64,000 nt of DNA, from NCBI GenBank assembly GCA_937912125.1, contig CALDOK010000391.1, positions 1 to 64,000 of the forward strand, given 5' to 3'. Of the stretch, positions 11,273 through 19,452 are shown piece after piece. The notes beneath the pieces are model-generated. The model was not told where the DNA came from. It searched no databases and was given only the letters and a program-made list of their open reading frames with translations. The stretch comes from an uncultured Pseudomonadota bacterium. GTDB lineage: Bacteria; Myxococcota_A; UBA796; JAFGLY01. Position numbers and translations under genes: made by a program. How positions within the stretch are numbered: the stretch's first letter is position 1; every line of letters begins with the position of its first letter.

Positions 11273-11353
11273 CCCGAAAGTCCAGCCCGTTGGCTGCAGC
11301 CTGGAGTCCCCGGTGGGATAGGCCACATTCAACCTTCCTAGCGCGAGTGCACC

Positions 11354-11662
11354 ATGGTCCTGCTCGAATTCAGCATGTCTCCCCTGGACAAGGGCGAGAG
11401 CCTCAGTGAGTACGTCGCCCGCTCCATCGACATCATCGACAAGAGCGGCGTGCCCTACCAGCTCACGCCCATGGGCACCATCCTCGAGGGTGAGTGGGAG
11501 GAGGTCTTCGGGGTGGTCCAGGCCTGCTTCGACCGTATGCAGCAGGACTGCGCCCGGGTCTCCATCAACATCCGCTGCGACTACCGCGAGGGCCGCAGCG
11601 GACGGCTCGAGCAGAAGATCCGATCCGTCGAGAAACGCCTGGGGACACAAGTGCGCACCTGA
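11354..11662 (+). CDS. MTH1187-family thiamine-binding protein
   Basis: The 102-aa alpha/beta protein (MVLLEFSMSPLDKGESLSEYVARS, then GVPYQLTPMGTILEG and RVSINIRCDYREG) matches the MTH1187/YkoF-like fold that binds thiamine or hydroxymethylpyrimidine-type ligands as a homotetramer. It is cytosolic. The thiC gene lies about 42 kb away, so a link to thiamine salvage is only thematic. No clear ribosome site is seen before ATG 11354. A Met eight residues in (MSPLDKGES) is an alternative start. Confidence 0.85.
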   Translation: MVLLEFSMSPLDKGESLSEYVARSIDIIDKSGVPYQLTPMGTILEGEWEEVFGVVQACFDRMQQDCARVSINIRCDYREGRSGRLEQKIRSVEKRLGTQVRT

Positions 11663-11690
11663 GCCTATGCAGCCACGCTGACGAAACGCA

Positions 11691-11707
11691 GCTTCCGCAC
11701 CGGAAGC
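11691..11707. other. hairpin GCTTCCG-CAC-CGGAAGC
   Basis: A perfect 7-bp stem with a 3-nt loop lies 28 bp after the MTH1187-type gene and 127 bp before the dehydrogenase operon. It has no T-run. It could be a transcription-end structure or an operator. Confidence 0.35.
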
Positions 11708-11833
11708 GTCGCTCTCGGTAGAAAGCTGCCGTGCTGCACTTGCAGGTCGCCTCTCCTCAGATAGGGCGAGGGAATTCTGGCTGATCGCCCGGATTTCCCC
11801 CCCCTCCTCCCAACTCCCAGAGAGGTACGTTCC

Positions 11834-13021
11834 ATGTCCAAGCGCACCATCGTCACCATGCCCGGAGACGGCATCGGCAACATCGCCACCTCCGAGGCCG
11901 TGCGGCTGCTCGATGCAGCTGGCTTCGAGGCGAACTACGTCCACGCCGACATCGGCTGGGAGTTCTGGAAGAGCGAAGGCAATCCCCTGCCCCAGCGCAC
12001 CCTCGACCTGCTCGAGGAGCATGGCATCGCCCTGTTCGGCGCCATCACCTCGAAGCCCCGTGACGCCGCCGCGGCCGAGCTGGTCCCCGCCCTGCAGGGC
12101 AAGGGACATGTCTACTACAGTCCCATCGTGGGCCTGCGCCAGCACTTCAACCTGGACATCAGCATCCGCCCCTGCCGCTCCTTCCCGGGCAACCCGCTGA
12201 ACTTCGTGCGCCGTGGCGCCGACGGTGGCCTGGACGAGCCCAAGGTCGATGTGGTCATCTTCCGCCAGAACACCGAAGGCCTGTACGGCGGCGTGGAGTG
12301 GACCAACCCGCCCAAGCATGTGCGCGACGCCCTCGAGACCCACCCCAAGATGAAGAACTTCGCCGACACCCCCTCCGAGGACCTGGCGATCTCCACCCGC
12401 ATCTTCACCCGCAACGCCTGCCGTCGCATCACCCGCCGCGCCTTCGAGTACGCCGACAAGTTCGGCTACAAGTCTGTCACGGTCTGCGAGAAGCCCAACG
12501 TCATCCGCGAGACCTCCGGCATGATGCTGTTCGAGGCGCGCGAAGCCCAGAAGGCGTACCCCCACATCCAGCTGTGGGACACCAACATCGACGCCCAGAT
12601 GATGTGGCTGACCAAGAACCCCGAAGACTACGGCGTCATCGTGGCCGGCAACATGTTCGGCGACATCATCAGCGACGGCTTCGCCGGCCTTGTGGGCGGC
12701 CTGGGCTTCGCGGCTTCAGCCAACATCGGCGACACCTGCGCGGTCTTCGAGCCCACCCACGGCTCGGCCCCCAAGTACGCCGACTACGAAGTCAGCATCG
12801 TCAACCCCATCGCCATGTTCAACACGGCCTGCATGATGCTCGACCACATCGGTGAGACCGATCTCTCCAAGCGCATCACCGCGGCCGTGTCGAAGGTCGT
12901 GATCGAAGGAAAGGTCCGCTCCTACGACATGTCCAAGCTGCGCGGCTCCCCGGCGGCCCTGGACAACGGCGCGGCGTCTACCATTCAGATGACCGACGCC
13001 GTCATCGCGGCCCTGGACTAG
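11834..13021 (+). CDS. isocitrate/isopropylmalate-family dehydrogenase, specificity unclear
   Basis: This 395-aa beta-hydroxyacid oxidative decarboxylase oxidises a malate-backbone substrate to a 2-oxoacid with NAD(P). Family motifs are intact: FRQNTEGLYGGVEW, KSVTVCEKPNVIR, AGNMFGDIISD and FEPTHGSAPKYA. The substrate helix reads S96-P-I-V-G-L-R102, whereas isocitrate enzymes carry S-x-N-x-x-x-R there and isopropylmalate enzymes a Leu-rich version, so it need not be a canonical isocitrate dehydrogenase. It is the first gene of a tight operon with an HD protein and two LeuC/LeuD-type isomerases. The gamma substituent of its substrate is therefore unknown; isocitrate, homoisocitrate, 3-methylmalate and 3-isopropylmalate are all possible. 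Confidence 0.9.
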   Translation: MSKRTIVTMPGDGIGNIATSEAVRLLDAAGFEANYVHADIGWEFWKSEGNPLPQRTLDLLEEHGIALFGAITSKPRDAAAAELVPALQGKGHVYYSPIVGLRQHFNLDISIRPCRSFPGNPLNFVRRGADGGLDEPKVDVVIFRQNTEGLYGGVEWTNPPKHVRDALETHPKMKNFADTPSEDLAISTRIFTRNACRRITRRAFEYADKFGYKSVTVCEKPNVIRETSGMMLFEAREAQKAYPHIQLWDTNIDAQMMWLTKNPEDYGVIVAGNMFGDIISDGFAGLVGGLGFAASANIGDTCAVFEPTHGSAPKYADYEVSIVNPIAMFNTACMMLDHIGETDLSKRITAAVSKVVIEGKVRSYDMSKLRGSPAALDNGAASTIQMTDAVIAALD

Positions 13022-13033
13022 CGGGGAGTCACC

Positions 13034-13621
13034 ATGATCAACGCCCTCGACATCCGCTCCCTGTTCGGCGACCTGCTCGACGGGATCCAGGACACCACCC
13101 TGCGTCAGCAGGTGACGGACACCTGGGTCGCCGGCTGCGCGCGAGGTGGCTGGACCAGCCTCGAAGCCCTGCGGGCCTTCCCCTTCACCCTGCTGACCGC
13201 GTGCCACGGCGTGAGCTTCATCGAGCACACCCGGGCCGTCACCGTGGGCGCCCTGGCCCTGGGCAAGGCTCAGCTCGACAACTACCACACCATGCCCTAC
13301 GCCCTGAACCTGGACTACCTGATCGCCGGCGGCCTGCTGCACGACGTAGGCAAGCTCATGGAGTCGGGCCCCGACGGCGCCGGCAGCTACAAGAAGACCC
13401 ACGCCGGCCGCTGCGCGCGCCACCCCATCAGCGGCGCGATCCTGGCTTCGAGCTTCGGCGTCCCCCAGGAGATCCTCAACATCATCATCTGCCACGCCAG
13501 CGAAGGCAACGGTCGCCCCCAGCGGCTCGAGGCCATCCTGGTGCACCAGGCCGACTTCGCCACCTTCGACCCCCTGGTCATGATGAACAAGGGCGCCCTC
13601 ATCCTCGAGGGCGAGGAGTAA
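13034..13621 (+). CDS. HD-domain phosphohydrolase-like protein
   Basis: The 195-aa HD-superfamily protein carries the metal ligands H65, H103-D104 (GLLHDVGK) and D174, with extra His at 130, 154 and 171, enough for a dinuclear site. Such enzymes hydrolyse phosphate esters or nucleotides, but some family members are oxygenases. It starts 12 bp after the dehydrogenase, and its stop lies 2 bp before the fused isomerase, so it is embedded in a metabolic operon where no hydrolase is expected. No signal peptide is present. Its role in the pathway is not known. Confidence 0.85.
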   Translation: MINALDIRSLFGDLLDGIQDTTLRQQVTDTWVAGCARGGWTSLEALRAFPFTLLTACHGVSFIEHTRAVTVGALALGKAQLDNYHTMPYALNLDYLIAGGLLHDVGKLMESGPDGAGSYKKTHAGRCARHPISGAILASSFGVPQEILNIIICHASEGNGRPQRLEAILVHQADFATFDPLVMMNKGALILEGEE

Positions 13622-13623
13622 CC

Positions 13624-15435
13624 ATGGGCCTCACCATCATCGAGAAGATCCTGGCCGCCCATAGCGGCCAAGACAGCGTTCGCCCCGGCGACATCGTGGA
13701 CATGGTCGTGGACGCCCGCGTGGCCCGCGACTTCGGCGGTGCCAACGTGGTCAAGGCCCTGCGCGACGCAGGCCTCGGCGTCGACGACCCCAGCCGCACC
13801 TACTTCACCTTCGACTGCAATCCTGGCGGGTCCGACCAGAAGTACGCCGCCAACCAGCATATCTGCCGCATGTACGCCGCCGAGCAGGGCATCGACGTGT
13901 TCGACATCGACGCGGGCATCGGCACCCATGTGGCCATCGAGCAGGGCTTGATCTGGCCGGGCGGTACCCTGGTCTCCACCGACTCCCATGCCAACATCAT
14001 GGGCGCCATCGGCGCCTTCGGCCAGGGCATGGGCGACGCCGACATCGCCGGGGCCTGGGCCCATGGGGCCGCGTGGTTCAAGGTGCCTCCCACCATCAAG
14101 GTGATCTTCGAGGGCGAGCCCGGCCCGGGCTTCTCCCCCAAGGACCTCGTGCTGGCCGCCGCGGGCGTGCTGGGCGCCAAGGGCCTGCTGGGGTGTGCGG
14201 CCGAGCTGTACGGTCCCGCCATCGACGCCCTGGATCTGGCCGGTCGCATCACGGTGGCGTCCATGTCCACCGAGATGGGCGGCATCATCTCCTTGATCCC
14301 CCCCAGCGACGAGGTGGTGGCGTACTGTCGCCCCCTGGCGCAGCAGCCCTTCGAGCCAGTCTACGCCGACGCCGACGCCGAGTACGCCAAGGTCGTCACG
14401 GTACAGCTCGGAGCCGCCGGGCCCATGATCGCCCGGCCAGGCCACCCCGACGACGTGGTCGCGGTGGAGAGCCTGCCGGTCACACGGGTCGATTCGGTGT
14501 TCATCGGCTCCTGCACCAACGGTCGCTACGAAGACCTGGCCGAAGCCGCTCGGGTGCTCGAGGGCCACGAGATCCACCCGGACGTGGTGCTCAAGGTGGT
14601 CCCGGCCACCGACGCCATCTGGCAGCAGTGCCTCGACACCGGCCTGTGGGAGATCTTCAAGGCCGCGGGTGCTCTGGTGGGCAACGCCGGCTGCGCCGGC
14701 TGCGCCGCCGGCCAGATCGGCCAGAACGGGCCCGGCGAGAACACCGTCAGCACCGGCAACCGCAACTTCCCAGGCAAGCAGGGCCGCGGGCAGGTCTTCC
14801 TGGCCAGCCCCGCCACCGCGGCAGCTTCCGCCATCGCGGGCGTGATCCGCAGCGAGCGCCAGCTGCTGGAGGAGCCCATCCCCGACAGGCCAGCCCTGGA
14901 CCTCCTGCCAGGCCCCGCACAGGCTGACGAAGCGCCGGTCGAGAACCGCCCCGAGGTCTTCGCGGGGCGCGCGTGGGTCATCGACGTCGACTCCATCGAC
15001 ACCGACATGATCTACCACAATCGCTACCTGGCCGAGACCGACCCCTCCAAGATGGGCCAGTACGCCTTCGACAACCTGGCGGGCTGGGAAGACTTCGCCC
15101 AGAAGTGCCAGCCTGGCGACATCATCGTCACGGGCGCCAACTTCGGTGCCGGCTCCAGCCGCGCCCAGGCCGTGGACTGCTTCAAGACTCTGGGCGTGCC
15201 CGGCATCGTGGCCCGCAGCTTCGGCGCCATCTACGAGCGCAACGCCATCAACGCAGCCATGCCGGTCATCCGCTGTGACTGGTCGCCCGACGACTTCGAG
15301 GACGGCGACGAGATCCAGGTGGACCTGGCCAGCGGGCTCATCCGCAACATCAGCAGCGGCGCCGAGATCGTGGGCGAGCCCTTCGCGGGCATCCGCCTCG
15401 AGATCTACCGCCGCGGCGGCCTGCTTAGGGGTTGA
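13624..15435 (+). CDS. fused LeuC-LeuD-type hydro-lyase/isomerase (aconitase family)
   Basis: The 603-aa single-chain enzyme combines a LeuC-like catalytic part (about 1-425) and a LeuD-like swivel domain (about 450-603). [4Fe-4S] ligands are Cys297 (SCTNGR), Cys357 and Cys360 (AGCAGCAAG). VSTDSHANIMGAIGAFGQG and the swivel motif NFGAGSSRAQA are present. In the small-domain recognition loop the sequence is Y468-L-A-E, unlike YLVY/YLVM (isopropylmalate) or YLRT (homoaconitate) as I recall them from archaeal enzymes. It resembles the monomeric 'Aquifex-type' putative aconitases in architecture. A full AcnA is encoded 6 kb away, so a plain citrate-isomerase role would be redundant. Confidence 0.9.
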   Translation: MGLTIIEKILAAHSGQDSVRPGDIVDMVVDARVARDFGGANVVKALRDAGLGVDDPSRTYFTFDCNPGGSDQKYAANQHICRMYAAEQGIDVFDIDAGIGTHVAIEQGLIWPGGTLVSTDSHANIMGAIGAFGQGMGDADIAGAWAHGAAWFKVPPTIKVIFEGEPGPGFSPKDLVLAAAGVLGAKGLLGCAAELYGPAIDALDLAGRITVASMSTEMGGIISLIPPSDEVVAYCRPLAQQPFEPVYADADAEYAKVVTVQLGAAGPMIARPGHPDDVVAVESLPVTRVDSVFIGSCTNGRYEDLAEAARVLEGHEIHPDVVLKVVPATDAIWQQCLDTGLWEIFKAAGALVGNAGCAGCAAGQIGQNGPGENTVSTGNRNFPGKQGRGQVFLASPATAAASAIAGVIRSERQLLEEPIPDRPALDLLPGPAQADEAPVENRPEVFAGRAWVIDVDSIDTDMIYHNRYLAETDPSKMGQYAFDNLAGWEDFAQKCQPGDIIVTGANFGAGSSRAQAVDCFKTLGVPGIVARSFGAIYERNAINAAMPVIRCDWSPDDFEDGDEIQVDLASGLIRNISSGAEIVGEPFAGIRLEIYRRGGLLRG

Positions 15436-15438
15436 ACC

Positions 15439-16701
15439 ATGGGAATGACCTTCGCTGAGAAGATCCTGGCGCGCGCTGCGGGCAAGGACTCGGTGGTTCC
15501 AGGCGAGATCGTAGTGGTCCGCCCAGCCCACCTGCTCACCCACGACAACATGGCCGCCATCATCGGAAAGATCGGGCCCGAGCTCGAGAAGTACGGGGTG
15601 GTCGACCCGAACCTGAACATCATCGTGCTCGACCATGTGGCGCCCGCGGCCAACGAGAAGACCGCCACGGGCCACCAGAAGATCCGCGCCTTCGTCCAGC
15701 AGCACGGCATCAAGAACTTCTACGACGTGGGCGAGGGCATCTGCCACCAGGTGGTCATGGAGAAGGGCCTGGCCCTGCCCGGGACCATCATCGTGGGCTC
15801 CGACTCCCACACCTGCTCCTACGGGGCACTGGGCGCCTTCGCCACGGGTGTGGACCGCACCGAGGCCGCCGCCCTCACCCTCACCGGGGAGACCTGGCTG
15901 CGGGTGCCCCCCACCATCCGGGTGGTGCTCGAGGGCAACTTCCGCCCCGGCGTGTCGGCCAAGGACCTGGTGCTCACCATCATCGGCGAGCTCAGCGCCG
16001 ACGGGGCCAACTACATGGCCGTGGAGTTCGACGGCCCGGCGGTGGACCGCCTCACCATCGAGGATCGCTTCACCATCGCCAACATGGGCATCGAGATGGG
16101 CGCGAAGATCGCCGTGTTCCCGGTGGATGAGGTCGCCGAGACCTACCTGGGCACCATCGGTGTGCGCCGCTACCAGTACGACCCCGTCTGGGCCGACGAT
16201 GACGCCCAGTACGCCAAGCGCATGGTGATGCGCCTGGACAAGATCGAGCCCGTCCTGGCCCTGCCCCACACGGTGGACAACATCGACATGGCGTCGGAAC
16301 ATGTGGGCGAGCCCATCCACCAGTGCCTGCTGGGCACCTGCACCAACGGGCGCCTGTCCGATCTGCGCACCGCCGCCAAGATCATGCGGGGCAAGAAGGT
16401 CCATCCCAACGTGCGCTTCCTGGTGCTGCCCGCCAGCCGAGCCGTGCTGCAAGCGGCCATGAGCAAGGGCTACATCCAGATCCTCGTCGGCGCAGGCGCC
16501 ACCCTGCTGCCCCCGGGCTGCGGGCCCTGCCTGGGCGCCCACATGGGCGTACTCGCCCCGGGCGAGCGCTGCCTGTCCACGGCCAACCGCAACTTCAAGG
16601 GCCGCATGGGCTGCAAGGAGGCCGAGATCATCCTGGCCTCCCCAGCCACCGTGGCCACTTCAGCCATCCACGGCGTCATCTCCATGCCCGAGGAGGACTA
16701 A
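15439..16701 (+). CDS. LeuC-type isomerase large subunit
   Basis: The 420-aa catalytic subunit of an isopropylmalate/homoaconitate-type hydro-lyase is the short archaeal/LeuC2-like form. Fe-S ligands are Cys301 (TCTNGR), Cys361 and Cys364 (GCGPCLG), at the same spacing as in the fused enzyme upstream. IVGSDSHTCSYGALGAFATGV is the conserved substrate and cluster region. It starts 3 bp after the fused gene and is followed 2 bp later by its small subunit, so the operon makes two complete isomerases. The two large domains share only moderate similarity, so they probably handle different substrates or steps. Confidence 0.93.
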   Translation: MGMTFAEKILARAAGKDSVVPGEIVVVRPAHLLTHDNMAAIIGKIGPELEKYGVVDPNLNIIVLDHVAPAANEKTATGHQKIRAFVQQHGIKNFYDVGEGICHQVVMEKGLALPGTIIVGSDSHTCSYGALGAFATGVDRTEAAALTLTGETWLRVPPTIRVVLEGNFRPGVSAKDLVLTIIGELSADGANYMAVEFDGPAVDRLTIEDRFTIANMGIEMGAKIAVFPVDEVAETYLGTIGVRRYQYDPVWADDDAQYAKRMVMRLDKIEPVLALPHTVDNIDMASEHVGEPIHQCLLGTCTNGRLSDLRTAAKIMRGKKVHPNVRFLVLPASRAVLQAAMSKGYIQILVGAGATLLPPGCGPCLGAHMGVLAPGERCLSTANRNFKGRMGCKEAEIILASPATVATSAIHGVISMPEED

Positions 16702-16703
16702 CC

Positions 16704-17198
16704 ATGCGCGTCTGGAAGTACGGCGACGACGTCAACACCGACATGCTCTTCCCGGGCAAGTACACCTACACCTGCGGAACGCTGGAAGAGATCAAGCCCC
16801 ACCTGCTCGAGGATCTCGACGCAGACTTCGCCGGCCAGGTGCAAGCAGGCGACGTGCTGTTCGTGGGCCGCAACTTCGGCTGCGGCTCCAGCCGTGAGCA
16901 GCCAGCCCTGGGCCTCCGAGGCGTGGGCATCGCCGCGGTGGTGGGCTGCAGCTTCGCCCGCATCTTCTACCGGGCCAGCATCAACCAGGGCCTGGTGCTC
17001 ATCGAGTGCGCCGACGCGGTGGAGCACTACGAGCCCGGCATGGACGTGTCCCTGGATGTGGCCCGTGGCGAGATCACCATCGACGGCAAGACCCACAGCT
17101 TCCCGGCGTTGCCCCCCGAGATCCTGGCCATCAGCCAGGCAGGCGGCTTGCTGAACTACGCGCGCGCCAAGCTCGAGGCCAACACCGCCCAGACATGA
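16704..17198 (+). CDS. LeuD-type isomerase small subunit
   Basis: The 164-aa swivel subunit starts MRVWKYGDDVNTDMLFPGKY. The catalytic-loop motif GRNFGCGSSREQPALGL is intact. The substrate-recognition loop that follows PGK reads Y20-T-Y-T23 rather than YLVY/YLVM or YLRT, so isopropylmalate specificity is not supported. It pairs with the large subunit just upstream. The general look (TDMLFPGKY) also recalls 2,3-dimethylmalate dehydratase small subunits. Last gene of the operon; it ends 9 bp from the convergent next gene. Confidence 0.93.
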   Translation: MRVWKYGDDVNTDMLFPGKYTYTCGTLEEIKPHLLEDLDADFAGQVQAGDVLFVGRNFGCGSSREQPALGLRGVGIAAVVGCSFARIFYRASINQGLVLIECADAVEHYEPGMDVSLDVARGEITIDGKTHSFPALPPEILAISQAGGLLNYARAKLEANTAQT

Positions 17199-17207
17199 GT
17201 CCTGGGC

Positions 17208-19319
17208 CTACCAGCCCGTGACCTGCAGCCCTGCACCGTAGGCGACGATCTCGCCGTCGGTGAGGGTTGTGGGTGCCAGCGCCCAGTCCCCCGGAAGATC
17301 CAGGCGAGGTCGCGGCGGCAGCAGCAGGGCTTGGCGCTTGCGGTCCTTGCCCTCGAGCCGCATCCCCAGCAGGCCGCCACCCACGGCCCCCGCACCAGCG
17401 CCTACCAGGGAGGCCACCAGGATGGGGTCCTGCTCGCCGGTTGCCAGAGCCACCACGACCGCGCCCAGGGTAGCTCCGGCTACGCCGCCGGCGTCGGCCA
17501 GGCCCACCACCACCGGCGAGGCATCCACCAGCGGAGACATGAGCAGGATGCCCGTGCCCAAGCCCACGTCCGAGGCCACCAGGGTGGCCATAAGGGTGTC
17601 GTCGCCGTTGGCGTCCGCCAGGGCTGAGCCCACGAAGCCGAGGTAGAGACCCCACAGGCCCAGGGAGGTGGCGCTCAGGGTGTCCCCCACCCCGATGTCG
17701 ATGCGGGGCGAGGCGATGGCAGCCACAGAACCCACGGTGGCGGGGACCAGGGCGTTGAGCCCAGCGCTGGCTCTGGGGCCGTCGGCCCAGCTCCACCAGC
17801 CGGTGGTCTGCCAGGCGGCCCAGCCGGTGCTCAGGCCGGTGAAGATGAGGTCATTGGCCTCGACACCGGCGGGGTTCTTCCATGCCAGGTAGGAGCCCAG
17901 GCCCATGCCGGCGGAACCGGTGGTCCAGACGGTAGCCTTCAGCAGGCCCTCCCCCGATCCGGGCAGGTCCTTCAGGGCCTCCTCGAAGAGCAAGCCCCCT
18001 CCCAAGCCCACCATGGAGCCGTAACCCAAGCCCACGTAGCCAGTGAAGACGGCATCGCCGCCAAGCTCCATGCGGTCGGCCAGGCCGTAGCCCAGCAGAG
18101 TGCCGGCGCCGATTCCACTCCACAGGCTCATGCCCTCGCTCTCGTCGGCGGCGAGTAGAGCGCCAGAGAATCCACCCCAGGTGGCGCCCAGGGTCATCTG
18201 GCCGATGTCGCTACCGCTGAGGTCCACGCGCGGCGCCACGAGGTGGCCCACCGCCAGGCCGCCTGCCAGGCCGAGGCCCGTGGCGACCTGTGTCGCACGG
18301 TTCGTCTTGTCCCAGTCGGGTTCCTCCCAGCTGCTCCACTGGTCGCTCTTTGTCACGGGGTTGCGCCGAACCAGCCAGTTGGCGGTGGTCCCCGCTGACA
18401 ACCCGGTGGCGCCCGAGATCACCAGCGCCTCGACGCTGTCCACCTGGCTGCCCGGGTGGCGGTCCATCAGCAGGGCGCCCGCACCGTAGCCAGCGAGCTC
18501 ACCCAGCAACCCCCCGGTCCAGCAGGCCGTGTCCTCACCCGCTGCGCAGCCCAGGAGCACGCCGCTGGAGGTGCCCACCAGGCCGGTGGTGGTGAGGAAC
18601 GCTGCGTCGCCCGCCTCGATGGGCCAGCGACGCCCCGCGACGAAGCCCAGGGACCCGCCCGCGGCGGCACCGGTGATCCCGCCCAGCACCTCGAGATCAG
18701 CCTGGCCGAAGTAGCCCACGCTGGCCAGGCTGTAGCCCAAGGCGCCCCCGCCACCGACCATGAGCCAGCCCGTGCCCCGGCGCGCCACCTCGCCCTGCAG
18801 CTCGTCCAGGCGGTGGGGATAGCGCAAGCGCACGGTCGTCAGCACCGCCTCGCGCAGATCGCGGGGCAGGTCCAGGTCCATCAACGCCAGCAGCGCATCG
18901 GCGGCAGGCTCGCTGGCCATCATCCCCAGCGCCTCTACGGCTTCGGCGCGTACCTTGACCGGGACCACATCGTCCGTCACCAGGACGCTCAGGGACACGA
19001 GCGCTTCGGGATAGCGCGCGAGCGCCTCGCAGGCGGCGGCCGCCACCTCGAGCTTGCGGGTGCGGGCGGTGTGTACCAGCGGCGGGATGGCCCGCGGATC
19101 GGAGAGCTCACCCAGCTGGAGGGCCGCGGCGGCCCCCGTCTCGGTGGAGAGCAACATCAGCAGCGACGCGAGCAGCTCGTCATCCGCCGTGTGGTCTGGG
19201 CAGGGCGCCGGTGTGGGACAGGGCACGGCCTCGGGGCACACCGGAGCCACATCGGCGGGGGCAACACCGATCTCCTGCGCTGTGGCGAGGCCCGTGAGGA
19301 GGATGAGCGTGAGGGACAT
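17208..19319 (-). CDS. exported HEAT-repeat protein with Gly-rich hydrophobic domain
   Basis: The 703-aa product starts at ATG 19319 after GGAGG and has a signal peptide (MSLTLILLTGLATAQE). Residues 45-200 look like HEAT/armadillo helices (PLVHTARTRKLEVAAAACEALARY and similar). From about 205 to 680 there are many Gly/Ala-rich hydrophobic blocks (LGGGLLFEEAL, GAGAGAVGGGLLGM), resembling glycine-zipper membrane helices or an outer-membrane repeat. I do not recognise the family. It may be an envelope scaffold or membrane-inserted repeat protein. It is divergent from proline dehydrogenase. Confidence 0.75.
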   Translation of the reverse strand: MSLTLILLTGLATAQEIGVAPADVAPVCPEAVPCPTPAPCPDHTADDELLASLLMLLSTETGAAAALQLGELSDPRAIPPLVHTARTRKLEVAAAACEALARYPEALVSLSVLVTDDVVPVKVRAEAVEALGMMASEPAADALLALMDLDLPRDLREAVLTTVRLRYPHRLDELQGEVARRGTGWLMVGGGGALGYSLASVGYFGQADLEVLGGITGAAAGGSLGFVAGRRWPIEAGDAAFLTTTGLVGTSSGVLLGCAAGEDTACWTGGLLGELAGYGAGALLMDRHPGSQVDSVEALVISGATGLSAGTTANWLVRRNPVTKSDQWSSWEEPDWDKTNRATQVATGLGLAGGLAVGHLVAPRVDLSGSDIGQMTLGATWGGFSGALLAADESEGMSLWSGIGAGTLLGYGLADRMELGGDAVFTGYVGLGYGSMVGLGGGLLFEEALKDLPGSGEGLLKATVWTTGSAGMGLGSYLAWKNPAGVEANDLIFTGLSTGWAAWQTTGWWSWADGPRASAGLNALVPATVGSVAAIASPRIDIGVGDTLSATSLGLWGLYLGFVGSALADANGDDTLMATLVASDVGLGTGILLMSPLVDASPVVVGLADAGGVAGATLGAVVVALATGEQDPILVASLVGAGAGAVGGGLLGMRLEGKDRKRQALLLPPRPRLDLPGDWALAPTTLTDGEIVAYGAGLQVTGW

Positions 19320-19452
19320 GGATGCCTCCAAGATGATTGCGCCGCATATCCCTCCTGAACCAGCTAGTCTCGCAGACACCACTGGCATGTCCCTTCACGG
19401 TGAGCACCACGGGACTATCTTCGAGCTTCCGCCCTGTGCAGGAGCGACAACT

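Noticed and set aside
13387-16542. 1051-codon open frame on the minus strand opposite the isomerase operon
   Set aside because: It lies antisense to four genes with clear family motifs. Its product is Gly/His/Val-Asp-rich without domains, the usual shadow of high-GC codon use.
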